From Endozoicomonas euniceicola (GTDB lineage Bacteria; Pseudomonadota; Gammaproteobacteria; Pseudomonadales; Endozoicomonadaceae): a DNA stretch of 64,000 nt. Location: the NCBI RefSeq assembly GCF_025562755.1, contig NZ_CP103300.1, forward strand, positions 6,202,501 through 6,266,500. Direction: 5' to 3'. Positions within the stretch are counted from its first letter, which is position 1; each line of letters starts with the position of its first letter. Shown in pieces: positions 55,635 to 64,000 of this stretch. Made by a program: the position numbers and the translations under genes. The notes under the pieces are model-generated. The model saw only the letters and a list, made by a program, of their open reading frames with translations, searched no databases and was not told the DNA's origin.

Positions 55635-56953
55635 GCAGACTTTTGTCGAGCATTCGTCGGGATATCTGGATCAGTATCGCAGGCATTCTGACTATTGTGG
55701 TCACGGTTTACTCTTATATTCTGGTCGCCACTTCTTTTAAGACGATGGACGACCATTTGGGAGAGGAGTTACGGGCAGAGATCAGAGTCCTTGCTGAGAA
55801 ATACCGGCAAACAGGGACTCTGAACATGACCCCTTATCCTGATACTGTTACTTACCTTGCATCAAAAGGATTGCCGGAATGGCTTCAGCAACTCGTCGAC
55901 GACGGCAAGTTAGCACCTGACTCCCCCTACATTGAACACCCCGTATCAGAGGATGAAAACGGAACAGAGGCTTCATTCATCTTTATTCCTGTGCATGAGA
56001 ATAACGATCGTATGTACCTGGTCTATTACTCCACTGAGTTGAATGAGCAAACCTGGAAAACCGCCAGCCAGGCCGTGATGCGTTCATTTCTGACCATCAT
56101 TATTCCGGCAGCGGTAGTAATGATTCTGCTGATACTACTGGTGGCTGGCAGACTGTTGCGCCGCCTGTCCAGTGATGCCCTCAAACTGTCGGAGTTTGCG
56201 GCCTGTTGTATTGACCAAACCTACAATACCCAGAGTGATATCAGAGACAGCCTGAACTATCAGGAAAATCGCGAAGTGGCCAGCACCCTGAAAAACTCGC
56301 TGCTGAAAATTCAGGCGCTGGCCAGCAGAGAGCAACAGTTCCTGCGCAATGCCAGCCATGAACTCAGAACCCCCATAGCCATTACCCGGGCGAGCCTCGA
56401 TATACTTGAACATCAGGGATGCCTGTCAGACCTGAAAGCCAACGCTCCTTGGCAGCGAATCAACAGGGCTAACCGGAATATGCAGCTACTGACCGAGACA
56501 CTGCTCTGGCTGGGTTCTGACAAATCTGCCGCGCTTACAAAACAACCTTGCGACCTGAAACTTCTGATCAGTGAGATTTGCGATGAGCATCAGTACCTGC
56601 TCACCGGCAAGCCGGTCAGCTTTGAAATCGATGTTCGTTGCGACCGTGAATATACGACGGCGATACAGCTCTTACGTATTGTACTGGCAAACCTGATCCG
56701 TAATTCATGCCAGTACACAGACGAAGGTTTTGTTCGCATCGTTATAGACGACCAAAAAATTATAGTAGAGGACTCCGGCAGAGGATTCGCCGGAAGCGAA
56801 AGCCAGCCCGACCACGAGGGATTCGGCCTTGGACTGAACCTCGCCCTACAGATTGTCGAGCAGCAGGGTTGGCAACTTGATATCAGCTCAACCTCCGACG
56901 GGGGGGCGAAAGTCACCCTGGATTTCTGCGAAGAACGTTTTTTGACCACCTGA
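55631..56953 (+). CDS. Sensor histidine kinase
   Basis: 440 residues. Membrane helix 1 (ISIAGILTIVVTVYSYILV) near residue 10, a periplasmic sensor of about 115 residues rich in acidic groups, and helix 2 (FLTIIIPAAVVMILLILLVA) near 158. HisKA motif NASHELRTPIA with the phosphorylated His near 239, N box NLIRNSCQYTDEG, G1 VEDSGRGFAG and G2 GFGLGLNLA. Partner of the fused regulator directly upstream (overlap of 4 bases). An acidic sensor plus ArnT downstream resembles systems that sense cationic peptides (inference). Confidence 0.9.
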   Translation: MSRLLSSIRRDIWISIAGILTIVVTVYSYILVATSFKTMDDHLGEELRAEIRVLAEKYRQTGTLNMTPYPDTVTYLASKGLPEWLQQLVDDGKLAPDSPYIEHPVSEDENGTEASFIFIPVHENNDRMYLVYYSTELNEQTWKTASQAVMRSFLTIIIPAAVVMILLILLVAGRLLRRLSSDALKLSEFAACCIDQTYNTQSDIRDSLNYQENREVASTLKNSLLKIQALASREQQFLRNASHELRTPIAITRASLDILEHQGCLSDLKANAPWQRINRANRNMQLLTETLLWLGSDKSAALTKQPCDLKLLISEICDEHQYLLTGKPVSFEIDVRCDREYTTAIQLLRIVLANLIRNSCQYTDEGFVRIVIDDQKIIVEDSGRGFAGSESQPDHEGFGLGLNLALQIVEQQGWQLDISSTSDGGAKVTLDFCEERFLTT

Positions 56954-57044
56954 GATCAAACAGGCGGAACTTTATTATTATTTCGTTGTCGTATTTTTAA
57001 TCAAGGCATTCGTTTATAGACTTTTATATGGAAGAGGCAGCTTA

Positions 57045-58595
57045 GTGATTAATAAACCATCACCAATGGTTCGACTTATTGTTATTTTTGGGCTGGCAGC
57101 ATTATCAGTGCGCTTTGCCAGCCTGGGACTTTTCCCGTTAATGGATACGACTGAAGCCAGGTATGGTGAAATTGCCCGAATCATGATGGAAACCAGTAAC
57201 TGGATTACCCCTCAGTTTGATTACAACATTCCCTTTTGGGGCAAACCACCCCTGCACACCTGGATGAGCGCCATTGGCTTTAAGTGGTTAGGCGTCTCTG
57301 AATTTGCCGGACGCCTGCCGCACTTTCTTACCGGTTTGATGATATTGGCTCTGGTCTGGTTATTTGGACGACAGCAGGGGAATAAAAATACGGCAAATCT
57401 TGCCGCAGGCATATTGGCAACGACAGTTGTCTTTTGCATCAGTATTGGAGCCATCATGACCGATACCGCCTTGTTGCTGGCTATCACACTGACGCTGGGT
57501 TCATTCTGGCAAGCCTGGCAACTGACCGATAGCAACCCAGACCAGAAACGAAACCGGTGGGGTTACCTGTTTTTTGTAGGACTGGGCATTGGCTTGCTGG
57601 CCAAGGGGCCGATTATCCTGATACTCACCGGACTGCCCGTATTCCTGTGGTGCCTGCCGGAGTGGAGAATTTTACAACTGTGGAAGCGACTGCCCTGGGT
57701 GTCCGGCACTCTGCTCATGTTAGCGATAGCACTGCCATGGTATCTACTGGCTGAACAGGCCACCCCCGGATTCCTGAATTATTTTATTGTTGGTGAGCAC
57801 TTTCAGCGGTTTTTGGTGAGTGGCTGGCAGGGTGACCTGTATGGAACTGCCCATGTTCACCCCAAAGGTTTCATCTGGCTGAAATGGCTTTACGCTGCCT
57901 TGCCCTGGAATATCGTTCTTCCTCTGGTCTGGTGGAAGGCCAGAAAGCATCGCCAGTCAGAGGCTGGCAAGCAGGATAACCCGGCATGCCCTGAACAGGC
58001 GCGGACTCAACAGTGGCGTCTGCTCCTCTGGTGCTGGATGCTAACCCCGATGATTTTCTTTACGCTGGCCGGAAATATTATCTGGACCTACATTTTACCC
58101 GCAACCCCCGCCCTGGTATTGCTGATTGCCGATTATATTCGTGAGTTTGCTTTTGCTGAGAGCGTATCGCCTGCGAAAAAAAGACGCAACCAAGGCAATC
58201 AATGGTTGGCCTGGCCGGGTGTTTTAATGCCGGTGGTCATGGTTATTATCACAATCGCTATGAACTCCGACACCAGGAACTCAGCAAAAAGCCTTGTTGA
58301 GGCGTATCAGGAACAGCTTGACAGTAGCCGAACCGGACTGGTGTTCTGGGGCAGTCGTCCATTTTCAGGACAATTTTATTCCAGAGGTCAGGCGGTAGAA
58401 GTAGAGTCGGTCAATGAACTGGTTTCCCATATTAACAAGGAAACCGGCAGCCTTTATCTGGTCGCACGCCCAGGTGATCAACGCTATTTACAAGAGAGCC
58501 TGACTGGCCAGCTGGATCTGGTCGCTGAAACCAGTAAAAGGCAGCTTTGGAGGCTTTCTGAATTTAAAGAAACTGGAGACAGCGAGACTTCCTGA
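57045..58595 (+). CDS. ArnT-like lipid A glycosyltransferase (GT39/GT83, PMT family)
   Basis: 516 residues from GTG with GAGG at good distance. About 11-12 membrane helices. Family motifs: MDTTEARYGEIARIM with the conserved acidic pair near residue 34, FWGKPPLHTWM near 66, and GLLAKGPIILIL near 185. ArnT moves 4-amino-4-deoxy-L-arabinose from undecaprenyl phosphate to lipid A, lowering sensitivity to polymyxin. No arnBCAD genes are near, so another sugar donor is possible. It follows the kinase by 91 bases and is likely under its control. Confidence 0.75.
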   Translation: MINKPSPMVRLIVIFGLAALSVRFASLGLFPLMDTTEARYGEIARIMMETSNWITPQFDYNIPFWGKPPLHTWMSAIGFKWLGVSEFAGRLPHFLTGLMILALVWLFGRQQGNKNTANLAAGILATTVVFCISIGAIMTDTALLLAITLTLGSFWQAWQLTDSNPDQKRNRWGYLFFVGLGIGLLAKGPIILILTGLPVFLWCLPEWRILQLWKRLPWVSGTLLMLAIALPWYLLAEQATPGFLNYFIVGEHFQRFLVSGWQGDLYGTAHVHPKGFIWLKWLYAALPWNIVLPLVWWKARKHRQSEAGKQDNPACPEQARTQQWRLLLWCWMLTPMIFFTLAGNIIWTYILPATPALVLLIADYIREFAFAESVSPAKKRRNQGNQWLAWPGVLMPVVMVIITIAMNSDTRNSAKSLVEAYQEQLDSSRTGLVFWGSRPFSGQFYSRGQAVEVESVNELVSHINKETGSLYLVARPGDQRYLQESLTGQLDLVAETSKRQLWRLSEFKETGDSETS

Positions 58596-58649
58596 GACTT
58601 CTCAACTGAAAAGCCTGTTAAAGCAGACTTGTCGATACCCTCTCTCTTG

Positions 58650-58688
58650 ATCAGCCTCAAGCAGTTATTCAAGCTATTTGAGGCTGAT
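58650..58688 (+). terminator. Hairpin after the ArnT-like gene
   Basis: ATCAGCCTCAA and TTGAGGCTGAT form a perfect 11 bp stem; no T run follows, so this may be a processing or attenuating hairpin. Confidence 0.45.
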
Positions 58689-58726
58689 TGTCAGACGCCT
58701 GCCTAGCGCTGTAAAACCGACTGCCT

Positions 58727-58840
58727 TAGGGAAGCAGCAGAACATAATATACCGCTGTTGGCTTTTGGCGGTTGGCTGTATGAGCAGCTAATAGCCAACA
58801 GCCAACAGCCCGGTAAGTTATTGAATGCTGCGCCCCCTAG
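58727..58840. mobile_element. Hairpin (MITE-like) element, copy D
   Basis: 114 bases with the same ends as copy C (TAGGGAAGCAGCA ... TGCTGCGCCCCCTAG) and a shorter inner set of TTGGC/GCCAA units. It lies between the ArnT-like gene and the toxin-antitoxin relic. Confidence 0.65.
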
Positions 58841-58867
58841 TTGAAAGCGCGACAAATACCACTAAAT

Positions 58868-58906
58868 TTGTTCAATAAGTTGAACAATTATTTGTACAGG
58901 AGTACA
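58868..58906 (+). promoter_or_regulatory. Operator-like palindromes of the yefM remnant
   Basis: TTGTTCAA-TAAG-TTGAACAA (58868-58887) is a perfect inverted repeat, and TGTACAGGAGTACA (58893-58906) contains the TGTACA core bound by YefM in E. coli. The ribosome site AGGAG lies inside the second palindrome. Confidence 0.5.
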
Positions 58907-58910
58907 TAAA

Positions 58911-59120
58911 ATGAATGTAATCTCTTACTCTGAAGCCCGGCACACCATTATCCACCGCAGGGACGGTGATGATGCCGTGGTCATGTCCCTTGAAAGCTAC
59001 AACAACCTGATGGAAAACCTGCACCTGATGTCGTCGCCCAATAACATCCGCCACATCAATGAATCCATCGCCCAGATTAAGGCAGGACAGACCGAGGAAA
59101 AAGGGTTGATCGATGAGTGA
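58911..59120 (+). pseudogene. yefM: YefM-family antitoxin with internal deletion
   Basis: 69 residues. The start (MNVISYSEAR) and the end (GDDAVVMSLESYNNLMENLHLMSSPNN ... SIAQIKAG) match YefM/Phd antitoxins, but about 15 residues normally between EAR and the IIHRR strand (the first helix) are missing, in frame. DNA binding and toxin neutralisation are probably impaired. It overlaps the toxin remnant (ATGAGTGA). Confidence 0.7.
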
Positions 59121-59190
59121 TACACACCGACTCATCTATCAGGCAACGGACAGGCCGCTGGCGATCGCTGCCTGCCGTTTCCACTATTAA
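59113..59190 (+). pseudogene. yoeB: YoeB toxin C-terminal remnant
   Basis: 25 residues, MSDTHRLIYQATDRPLAIAA to the end RFHY. YoeB ends in HRLVY...IAACRYHY, so the start codon and the last 22 residues remain while about 60 residues between are gone. The catalytic end residues survive but the fold cannot. Together with the deleted antitoxin this is a decayed type II pair. Confidence 0.7.
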
Positions 59191-59197
59191 ACGACGA

Positions 59198-60049
59198 TTA
59201 ATGAGTATCCAGCTCAGGGAAAGACTTCACCGTATCGTCAATCGCCTTAATCTGAGTCAGGAAGCCTTCCAGCTGTGACAGGCGCAGGGCTGAAGGTCCG
59301 TCGCAACGGGCGTTATCCGGATCAGGGTGCGCTTCAATAAACAGACCGGCCAGGCGTGTTGCCATGCCCGCCAGAGACAGCTCAGTCACCTGATAGCGAC
59401 GACCACCCGACGCTGCCCCCATAGGATCACGACATTGCAGTGCATGAGTAGCGTCAAAAATCACCGGCAGCCCCTTACTGACCTCTTTCATGGTGCGAAA
59501 GCCCAGCATATCCACCACCAGGTTGTCGTAACCAAAGCAGGAGCCACGCTCGCACAGGATCACCTTTTCATTACCCGCTTCAGCGAACTTCTCGGCAATA
59601 TTGCCCATCTGTCCCGGGCTCATAAACTGAGGCTTTTTAACATTAATCACCGCACCGGTTTTCGCCATCGCCACCACCAAATCCGTCTGGCGCGCCAGAA
59701 AAGCAGGCAGCTGAATCACATCGACCACTTCTGCCACCGGCTGGCACTGATCTTCTGTATGCACGTCGGTAATGATGGGCAGTCCAAAGGTCTCTTTCAG
59801 CTCCTGAAAGATTTTCAGGCCTTCTTCCATACCCGGCCCACGATAGGAATGGACAGAAGATCGGTTTGCTTTGTCAAAAGACGCTTTGAAGATATAGGGA
59901 ATACCCAGCTTTTCGGTCACCTTTACATAATGCTCGGCTATGGTCATGGCCAGGTCACGGGACTCCAGCACATTCATACCACCAAACAGAACAAAGGGCT
60001 TGTCGTTAGCCACCTGCAGGTCGCCAACGCTGATGATTTTCTGTTCCAT
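59198..60049 (-). CDS. kdsA: 3-deoxy-8-phosphooctulonate synthase (Kdo-8-phosphate synthase)
   Basis: 283 residues. It condenses arabinose 5-phosphate with phosphoenolpyruvate in Kdo (lipopolysaccharide core) synthesis. Motifs: FVLFGGMNVLESRD, FKASFDKANRSS, GLPIITDVHTEDQC, KKPQFMSPGQMGN, CERGSCFGYDNLVVDM, and FDATHALQ. Normally sits between pyrG and eno; here accessory genes lie on both sides. Confidence 0.97.
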   Translation of the reverse strand: MEQKIISVGDLQVANDKPFVLFGGMNVLESRDLAMTIAEHYVKVTEKLGIPYIFKASFDKANRSSVHSYRGPGMEEGLKIFQELKETFGLPIITDVHTEDQCQPVAEVVDVIQLPAFLARQTDLVVAMAKTGAVINVKKPQFMSPGQMGNIAEKFAEAGNEKVILCERGSCFGYDNLVVDMLGFRTMKEVSKGLPVIFDATHALQCRDPMGAASGGRRYQVTELSLAGMATRLAGLFIEAHPDPDNARCDGPSALRLSQLEGFLTQIKAIDDTVKSFPELDTH

Positions 60050-60192
60050 ATACTTTCCTTTTCTCTACAACCGTTCTGCAAACCTTTCCGGGAACCTGTC
60101 CGACAGGCTCCCGGTAACAGGCATACTGCCGTGTGAAACACAGGTTCGGCGGCATTCTAATGCTGGCGTTACCAAAAAACCAGAGAGGCCTG

Positions 60193-62943
60193 TCAGTAAG
60201 CCTCAGAACGGCACACTTCATCCCGGGAGCAATTATTCCGGGGACAATTCCCCTGGGCGACTCGATCAGCCCCGGCTGACTCAGTGGCGTAATAATAATG
60301 ACCCGCTCCCGAAGACGCCCCATGGGCTCCATTCTGAATCAGCGTAATGGTGTGGGTTTCCGCAGGTTGCGGTATAAGCTCCCGCCCCAAGGGTTCCCGT
60401 AAGTAGAAGCTCAGCAGCGGAGCCGCATCCCACGACTGCTGGTTATAGGTGAGCATAGGAGCAGCGAGCCCCTCTCCGTGGTGGGGCGCATACAAATTAA
60501 CATTGACCCCTATCAACGGCAGCAGCACCAGCAGAGACGGCTCAAGCCATCCGCTCTGGTCAGTACTGCCGTCATCAGGCAGGTTATCCATTTGCCCAAC
60601 ATCAATTCCGGTCAGACTGGCCAGCTCAATCCGGAGTACGTCGTGCAGGTTAGTTGCCTCAACGGCAGACAGTTCAAACCGGTCAGGGTGACTTAGCACC
60701 TGTTGAATAAAATCTGTCAGAGAGCGGAATAAACCAACCAGCATTCTTCGAATGCTGAACTGGTTTTCCTGACGGTCTGGGATCGCATGGTTTATGGCTT
60801 CGGCAATGGCAGCGGGAAGACAGTTACCATCCGGTGCGACCCAGTGAACCTCCATATCCGCTCTGAATTGTTGCCTTATTGCCGTATAATCCTGATCATT
60901 TTTTATTTTAAAGCTGCGTATCAAAGCCTGAGCCTCAGGATCCGCTGCCAGAAAGGGCGCAAAATAATCGTGTTCGCGCATCATATTGATCAGGGTGAAA
61001 AAGTCTTTCGGCTGGGACGGAGTGATAGCAAGCAGCTCAGATATAAACGTTAATACTGGCTCAGGAATATCCATTACTTTCCGCTTAGTTGTTATGTAGC
61101 TTTCCTCCCAGAGCTTTTTTAGCCTCGACTTGATAAGGTACGGAGGATGACCCTCTCCCAGCGAGAGGGCATTAAAAATAGCTCTGCGATATCCAACCTG
61201 ATCATTCAGCTGAGTCGCCGGACTCATCATTCCATCCAGAAAGTAATGCCCTGTACAGAGGGTAAACAAGGTCATCGCCAGTGTCTCGTAGTCCATAATG
61301 AGTGGGCTGTAATTTCCAAACCTCAAAAAAGCATCACTGGTGTGTCCGCCGAACAAGGCAGGCGTACCCAGCATCGACATAACCATCTCGTCAGGGTTAT
61401 TAATCTCCCGGACGAACCCCAGGTCACTAAGGCTGACACGCTCGTTTTTCATCAAAAAATTGCCCGGCTTGATATCACGATGGACGACACCATTAGCATG
61501 AAGCACAGCAACAGAAAACACGACCTGAGAAATAATATCCTGAAGATTTTCCTGAACATCGCCAAAACGCTGATTCAGAACATGGTCAAGATCACCATCA
61601 GGATATAACTCAAACACCTCAAACAGGGTTCGGCCATCTGTCCATGAACGTTCAGGCTTTACAATATAGCTGCTGTTTAATTTATTTTTTTTGAGAGCGG
61701 CTTCCAGTCGGGCTGGTGTTTTTTGATAAAAAGAACCACCACCCAGAATATCCAGCGTCTTCAGCGCCCATTCATGATTCTGGTCGTCTATCACATGAAA
61801 AACCTTCCCCTCCCCGCCTTCACCCAACAAGCTCCGGGACGAGTAACGGTATTTTCTACCACTGACGGGATCCTGATAATCCCATTGGCTAGCAAAATAC
61901 CGTTCGAGATGAATTAGAATTTCCTCGTCCTGATCCTCAGTCTGACTGCTTTCACATTCCTGTATTCCGCGAACTGCATCCTCAAGGGTGCTCGAAGATA
62001 ATAAACTGAGTAGCTGGTTAGCCCCTTGCTGTGAAACCTGACCAAGATGAGGCAGTAGCTCATTCCATATAGAAACTCTCAGCCTGCGGGAACTACTGAT
62101 GCCCATATTATTGTCATGAAGAACTGAACGCAGCACATTCATCGGGTCTTCAGAGATTGCTACATTTTGCAGCCGCCTGCTCGAACCCAGAAGCAACATT
62201 AAAGACTTCATGACTTCATGACTTATACCCTCTGAAAACCACAGATACCTGAACAAAAGCTCTCCAACACCTGACACATGACCAGTATATCGAGCATTAA
62301 GCTCAGCCAGAAGTATTTGCCGGGGCAGAGACAGTCCGTCCAGATACTCACTCATATGCTCAATCATCGATTGACTTGCCAGTGAATACAACACTGGTCG
62401 ACTACTCCCGGAAGGACGTGCGAAAAGATAGGAAGTCGCAGCTGGTCTGGCTGTATTACTGGCATGCAATAAACCCAGACCCGGCGCACCCTCTTTAAAG
62501 GAATAAAGGCCTGAGTTTTCAGTAAGTCGTACGACGGCATCTCCTGCACGAAAGTAGCTGTTGGCAGCATTAAACTTTAGAGAACCCTCCCTATCGCCGC
62601 GCAATCCGATAATGGCCAGGCAGACAGGAACTGGAATCTCAGGAAACATAATTCGTATATAAGAGCCCGCTTGCCCTGTCCCCGGGCGGCTGACGGAATA
62701 GCCATCCCCTGACCTTCCCGATAACAGGTTAACGGATGAAACAATGTAAAACGGGGCACTAAAAAAGAGCGTAACGCTGACTTTATTAATGCCACCGTTA
62801 ACAGGAAGGATGCACAGCAGTTGCTCAGGATCATTTTCTTCTTTGCCAAGATAGCCCGCATGACCATCCGGCGAGAGCAGCAAAAAAAAGACTCCGGAAA
62901 GAACCAGTCCGTTCAGGCAACAACTAAGCCATTTCTTGATCAT
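60193..62943 (-). CDS. Secreted protein kinase fused to an OTU-type deubiquitinase
   Basis: 916 residues with a signal peptide (LSCCLNGLVLSGVFFLLL) ending near HAGYL. Residues 40-340 are not recognised. A eukaryotic-type kinase spans about 365-650: glycine loop LGEGGEGKVF near 371, WALKTL with the ATP Lys, VVHRDIKPGNFLM near 486, and SLSDLGF (Leu in place of Phe in the DFG motif). An OTU domain spans about 695-890: PDGNCLPAAIAEAI with Cys near 704, and GHYYYA with His near 882. OTU proteases cut ubiquitin chains, so a host target is inferred. Inserted between pyrG and kdsA. Confidence 0.8.
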   Translation of the reverse strand: MIKKWLSCCLNGLVLSGVFFLLLSPDGHAGYLGKEENDPEQLLCILPVNGGINKVSVTLFFSAPFYIVSSVNLLSGRSGDGYSVSRPGTGQAGSYIRIMFPEIPVPVCLAIIGLRGDREGSLKFNAANSYFRAGDAVVRLTENSGLYSFKEGAPGLGLLHASNTARPAATSYLFARPSGSSRPVLYSLASQSMIEHMSEYLDGLSLPRQILLAELNARYTGHVSGVGELLFRYLWFSEGISHEVMKSLMLLLGSSRRLQNVAISEDPMNVLRSVLHDNNMGISSSRRLRVSIWNELLPHLGQVSQQGANQLLSLLSSSTLEDAVRGIQECESSQTEDQDEEILIHLERYFASQWDYQDPVSGRKYRYSSRSLLGEGGEGKVFHVIDDQNHEWALKTLDILGGGSFYQKTPARLEAALKKNKLNSSYIVKPERSWTDGRTLFEVFELYPDGDLDHVLNQRFGDVQENLQDIISQVVFSVAVLHANGVVHRDIKPGNFLMKNERVSLSDLGFVREINNPDEMVMSMLGTPALFGGHTSDAFLRFGNYSPLIMDYETLAMTLFTLCTGHYFLDGMMSPATQLNDQVGYRRAIFNALSLGEGHPPYLIKSRLKKLWEESYITTKRKVMDIPEPVLTFISELLAITPSQPKDFFTLINMMREHDYFAPFLAADPEAQALIRSFKIKNDQDYTAIRQQFRADMEVHWVAPDGNCLPAAIAEAINHAIPDRQENQFSIRRMLVGLFRSLTDFIQQVLSHPDRFELSAVEATNLHDVLRIELASLTGIDVGQMDNLPDDGSTDQSGWLEPSLLVLLPLIGVNVNLYAPHHGEGLAAPMLTYNQQSWDAAPLLSFYLREPLGRELIPQPAETHTITLIQNGAHGASSGAGHYYYATESAGADRVAQGNCPRNNCSRDEVCRSEAY

Positions 62944-62960
62944 ATTTATTACGCAGCTTT

Positions 62961-63002
62961 CATTGAGGCTGGTAAATATAGATCATTTACCAGCCTCAAT
63001 GA
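62961..63002. other. Perfect long inverted repeat between kinase-OTU gene and pyrG
   Basis: CATTGAGGCTGGTAAAT and ATTTACCAGCCTCAATG form a 17 bp perfect stem with a 7-base loop. It lies 40 bases past the pyrG stop and may act as a terminator for pyrG, though no T run follows. Confidence 0.6.
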
Positions 63003-63042
63003 CCTGAAGCGTATCAGGACTGACCTGTTATTGACTCAGGCT

Positions 63043-64000
63043 TTACTGATTCTGATGCTTTAATGCAGCGTCGATAAAGGCAGTAAACAGACCATGACCG
63101 TAGCGCGGCGTGGAAGTGAACTCCGGGTGGAACTGACAGGCAACAAACCATGGATGGTTTGGCGCTTCAACCATTTCAACCAGTGAATTATCAATAGAGC
63201 GACCAGCAATCACCAGGCCCGCTTTCTCCAGCTGGCCTACGTAGTGGTTGTTCACCTCATAGCGGTGGCGATGACGCTCGGTGATACAATCAGCACCATA
63301 AGCGGCATGGGCGTGAGTTCCCGCCGTCAGGTTACAGTCCTGGGCACCCAGACGCATGGTACCGCCCAGGTCAGACTGTTCAGTACGAGTCTCAACCTGA
63401 CCTTCAGCGTCCAGCCATTCGGTGATCAGACCCACCACTGGGTGTTCAGCCTTGCTGTCAAACTCGGTACTGTTCGCACCTTTCAGGCCTGCTACGTTAC
63501 GGGCGTATTCAATCACAGCCACCTGCATACCCAGACAAATACCCAGGAACGGGATATTGTTCTCACGGGCATGACGAACGGCTTCGATCTTACCTTCAAC
63601 ACCACGATGACCAAAGCCACCCGGTACCAGAATCGCGCTAACACCTTCGAGGCGGCTCAGACCTTCCTGCTCCAGCACTTCGGAATCAATATAGCGGATA
63701 TTGACCTTGGTGCGGGTTTTCAGGCCGGCATGACGAATTGCTTCAATCAGGGACTTGTAGGCGTCCAGCAGTTCCATGTATTTGCCGACCATGGCAATGG
63801 TGACTTCATGTTCATGATTGAGGTCACGATCCACCACATCCTGCCACTCGGACAGGTCAGCAGCCGGACAGTCCAGACGGAACTGGTCAACCACGATCTG
63901 ATCCAGACCCTGCTCATGCAGCATTTCCGGGATGCGGTAGATGGTTTCAGCATCTTCCAGAGAGATAACCGCACGTTCTTCCACGTTGGTGAACAGGGAG
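63043..64000 (-). CDS. pyrG: CTP synthase, C-terminal part (cut by window edge)
   Basis: The frame runs open to the right edge (SLFTNVEERAVISLED). It contains the end of the synthetase domain and the whole class I glutaminase: IAMVGKYMELLDAYKS, LVPGGFGHRG, PFLGICLGMQ with catalytic Cys, and ACQFHPEFTSTP with His and Glu. It makes CTP from UTP and glutamine. It is the first gene of the conserved pyrG-kdsA-eno block. Confidence 0.96.
   Translation of the reverse strand, partial: SLFTNVEERAVISLEDAETIYRIPEMLHEQGLDQIVVDQFRLDCPAADLSEWQDVVDRDLNHEHEVTIAMVGKYMELLDAYKSLIEAIRHAGLKTRTKVNIRYIDSEVLEQEGLSRLEGVSAILVPGGFGHRGVEGKIEAVRHARENNIPFLGICLGMQVAVIEYARNVAGLKGANSTEFDSKAEHPVVGLITEWLDAEGQVETRTEQSDLGGTMRLGAQDCNLTAGTHAHAAYGADCITERHRHRYEVNNHYVGQLEKAGLVIAGRSIDNSLVEMVEAPNHPWFVACQFHPEFTSTPRYGHGLFTAFIDAALKHQNQ

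Noticed and set aside
1..64000. tRNA, rRNA and riboswitch search by eye
   Set aside because: No cloverleaf, rRNA-like or known riboswitch sequence was recognised; a covariance-model scan would be needed to exclude them.

Overview
The window looks like a chromosome segment of a marine, host-associated gammaproteobacterium, most probably Endozoicomonas or a close relative. This is an inference. The housekeeping backbone is the gammaproteobacterial block pyrG-kdsA-eno-ftsB-ispD-ispF-truD-surE-pcm-nlpD-rpoS-fdxA-mutS. Unusually many predicted secreted or effector-type proteins with eukaryote-like domains lie between the blocks: C2H2 zinc fingers with SET, an RBR-type E3 ligase with ankyrin, a protein kinase fused to OTU, and YopT-like and YopJ-like proteases.

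Layout. 1-7050: a tandem array of at least four near-identical 2.1-2.2 kb units on the minus strand, each encoding an N-terminal C2H2 finger array, a linker with NLS-like and SUMO-consensus-like motifs, and a C-terminal PR/SET-like domain. 7.4-11.2 kb: a coiled-coil orphan protein, a C58 (YopT-like) cysteine protease, a wrecked ISAzo13-type transposase and a truncated FlgA. 11.3-15.5 kb: an RND efflux operon whose pump has unusual proton-relay residues. 15.7-21 kb: DUF2237 protein, ProQ/FinO protein, parvulin, thiolase, a small unknown, and OvoA (ovothiol synthesis). 21.1-24.9 kb: a very large secreted protein with a nucleotidyltransferase-like core. 25.1-28.4 kb: IS66 element followed by IS1634-type and ISAzo13-type relics.

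28.9-39.5 kb: the conserved block mutS, fdxA (plus strand), then rpoS, nlpD, a DUF368 membrane protein, pcm, surE, truD, ispF, ispD, ftsB (minus strand, tightly packed). 39.6-48.7 kb: an island between ftsB and eno carrying an AbiE toxin-antitoxin pair, a TnpB tail, a NodB-type deacetylase, a clan-CE-like protease/acetyltransferase candidate, a duplicated 3' end of eno, and an RBR E3 ligase. 48.9-50.2 kb: eno. 50.6-58.6 kb: a plus-strand operon between eno and kdsA with an adaptor gene split by an in-frame TAG, an RND pump fused in frame to an OmpR-type response regulator, its histidine kinase and an ArnT-like glycosyltransferase. This suggests an envelope-stress or cationic-peptide response module. 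58.9-59.2 kb: a decayed YefM-YoeB pair. 59.2-64 kb: kdsA, a secreted kinase-OTU protein, and the 3' part of pyrG.

Two themes run through the window. First, the essential pyrG-to-mutS block has been opened at three joints (pyrG/kdsA, kdsA/eno, eno/ftsB), each filled with accessory genes. Second, decay and rearrangement are frequent: transposase relics, duplicated gene ends, fused and split genes, and hairpin-forming dispersed repeats next to gene ends. No tRNA, rRNA or CRISPR array was seen.
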